Positions 7,906 to 8,148 of a stretch of DNA of 8,148 bases are shown in pieces. The notes below the pieces were generated by a model, which saw nothing but the letters and a program-made list of their open reading frames with translations, was not told the origin of the DNA and did no database searches. Made by a program: the position numbers and the translations under genes. Every line of letters begins with the position of its first letter. Positions within the stretch are counted from its first letter, which is position 1. Origin of the DNA: Nitrospinota bacterium (GTDB lineage Bacteria; UBA8248); the NCBI GenBank assembly GCA_003506735.1, contig DNYS01000214.1, forward strand, positions 1 to 8,148. Reading direction: 5' to 3'.

Positions 7906-7945
7906 GAATTCCGCTACGCCCCGGTTACCACGGCGTAGCGGATTC
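7906..7945. repeat. Near-perfect inverted repeat (REP-like hairpin)
   Basis: The left arm GAATTCCGCTACGCC (7906-7920) pairs with the right arm GGCGTAGCGGATTC (7932-7945). The core is 11 bp perfect (TCCGCTACGCC/GGCGTAGCGGA), and beyond it the arms differ by one missing base. The loop is 11 nt. No T-run follows on either strand, so it is not a classical intrinsic terminator. It may be a REP-type element, an mRNA 3' stabiliser for the CotH transcript, or a trace of a mobile element. Confidence 0.75.
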
Positions 7946-7974
7946 GACGACAACGACTTACACTCATTGGGCTG

Positions 7975-7997
7975 ATCTGCACAAATCTGCCATCTGC
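7975..7997 (+). repeat. Triple ATCTGC short repeat
   Basis: ATCTGC occurs at 7975-7980, 7985-7990 and 7992-7997, inside a GATCTGCACAAATCTGC-like context followed by GGTTAA. Similar AATCTGCG...ATCTGCGGTT phrases occur as dispersed intergenic repeats in some bacterial genomes, to my recollection. Function is unknown. Confidence 0.45.
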
Positions 7998-8037
7998 GGT
8001 TAACCCCGATTTTAGGACCACAGGCTTAAGTGGAAAC

Positions 8038-8067
8038 TGCGTCCCGAAAATGGTACGAAAGGACGCA
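8038..8067 (+). promoter_or_regulatory. Hairpin at the IS end that takes in the orfA Shine-Dalgarno
   Basis: TGCGTCC (8038-8044) is perfectly complementary to GGACGCA (8061-8067), with a 16-nt loop. The right arm overlaps the GAAAGGA ribosome binding site (8057-8063). RNA entering from outside the element could therefore fold and hide the site, while transcripts starting inside the element would lack the left arm. This mode of limiting transposase is known for other insertion sequences; here it is inferred from the sequence. Confidence 0.5.
8057..8063 (+). promoter_or_regulatory. Ribosome binding site of orfA (GAAAGGA)
   Basis: GAAAGGA lies 9 nt before the ATG at 8073. It fits the Shine-Dalgarno consensus core AAGGA and supports that ATG as the orfA start. 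Confidence 0.65.
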
Positions 8068-8072
8068 TACAA

Positions 8073-8148
8073 ATGGGAAGAAAACGAAGAGCATTCCCAG
8101 ACAAGTTCAAGGCTAAGGTGGCGATGGAGGCGGTCAAGGGGGCAAAGA
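8073..8148 (+). CDS. IS3-family transposase OrfA (N-terminal fragment, cut by window end)
   Basis: The first 25 codons read MGRKRRAFPDKFKAKVAMEA followed by VKGAK and run off the window. This is the classic IS3/IS911-type OrfA opening, a basic R-K-R-R patch followed by F-x-x-x-FKAKVAxEAxKG, which begins the helix-turn-helix that binds the IS ends. In this family OrfA is normally about 90-110 aa, and a downstream orfB carrying the DDE integrase domain is joined to it by -1 frameshifting. Neither that junction nor orfB is visible here. The start is supported by a GAAAGGA site 9 nt upstream. Whether the element is intact cannot be judged. Confidence 0.85.
   Translation, partial: MGRKRRAFPDKFKAKVAMEAVKGAK

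Larger units (their letters stand above)
7705..8030. other. Intergenic region between the CotH gene and the insertion sequence
   Basis: This 326-bp stretch holds no credible ORF and no clear T-tailed terminator for the CotH gene. It does contain a strong inverted repeat at 7906-7945, a triple ATCTGC repeat at 7975-7997, and a weak inverted repeat with arms 7758-7772 and 7810-7824. A 9-mer, GCGGATTCG, occurs directly at 7869-7877 and 7938-7946. The make-up suggests dispersed non-coding repeats, not a gene. Confidence 0.6.
8031..8148 (+). mobile_element. Left end of an IS3-type insertion sequence (3' truncated by window)
   Basis: The element is called from the orfA start at 8073 and the terminal-looking sequence before it. 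A plausible left tip is TGGAAACTGCGTCCC at 8031-8045, since IS3-family ends usually begin with TG. The exact boundary is uncertain because the right end and the target duplication lie outside the window. The orientation places the transposase reading rightward out of the window. Confidence 0.6.

Noticed and set aside
1..8148. CRISPR arrays, tRNA/rRNA genes, phage or defence genes
   Set aside because: No regularly spaced identical repeats, cloverleaf-like sequence or matching protein families were seen on either strand.

Overview
The window looks like chromosomal DNA from a Verrucomicrobiota-type bacterium (Limisphaerales/Pedosphaera-like), or less likely a Planctomycete or Lentisphaerae relative. 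This is inferred from protein families. There is a large secreted CotH-kinase protein built from lamin-tail, chitobiase-like and jelly-roll modules, a 'prepilin-type' FTLIEL protein relic of the kind heavily expanded in these phyla, and a multi-domain secreted beta-sandwich protein. No ribosomal, tRNA or core-metabolic gene is present.

Layout, all on the + strand. (1) 2-2590 is the 3' part of a large repeat protein. It has three DNRLRE/CBM96-like jelly-roll repeats, with an Ig-like and an SbsA-like Ig domain between repeats 2 and 3, and its true start lies upstream. (2) 2640-2678 is a strong intrinsic terminator. (3) 2839-3662 is a decayed prepilin-like gene that can be followed through at least seven frame changes and one in-frame stop. 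(4) 3673-7704 is an intact 1343-aa exported CotH-kinase protein. It starts only 10 nt after the relic's last stop, so the two were probably once co-transcribed. (5) 7705-8030 is intergenic DNA with a near-perfect hairpin and a triple ATCTGC repeat. (6) 8031-8148 is the left end of an IS3-type insertion sequence with the first 25 codons of orfA, cut by the window end. A hairpin next to the IS tip includes the orfA ribosome binding site.

The two large proteins are probably both exported and act at or outside the cell surface. They are separated by a terminator and need not be co-regulated. Both contain what looks like one beta-module inserted inside another, which is the most interesting protein-level signal here. 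I see no CRISPR array, defence system, toxin-antitoxin pair, phage gene or RNA gene. The region reads as accessory, surface-protein-rich DNA with gene decay and a transposon. I do not see firm evidence of a wholly new system.
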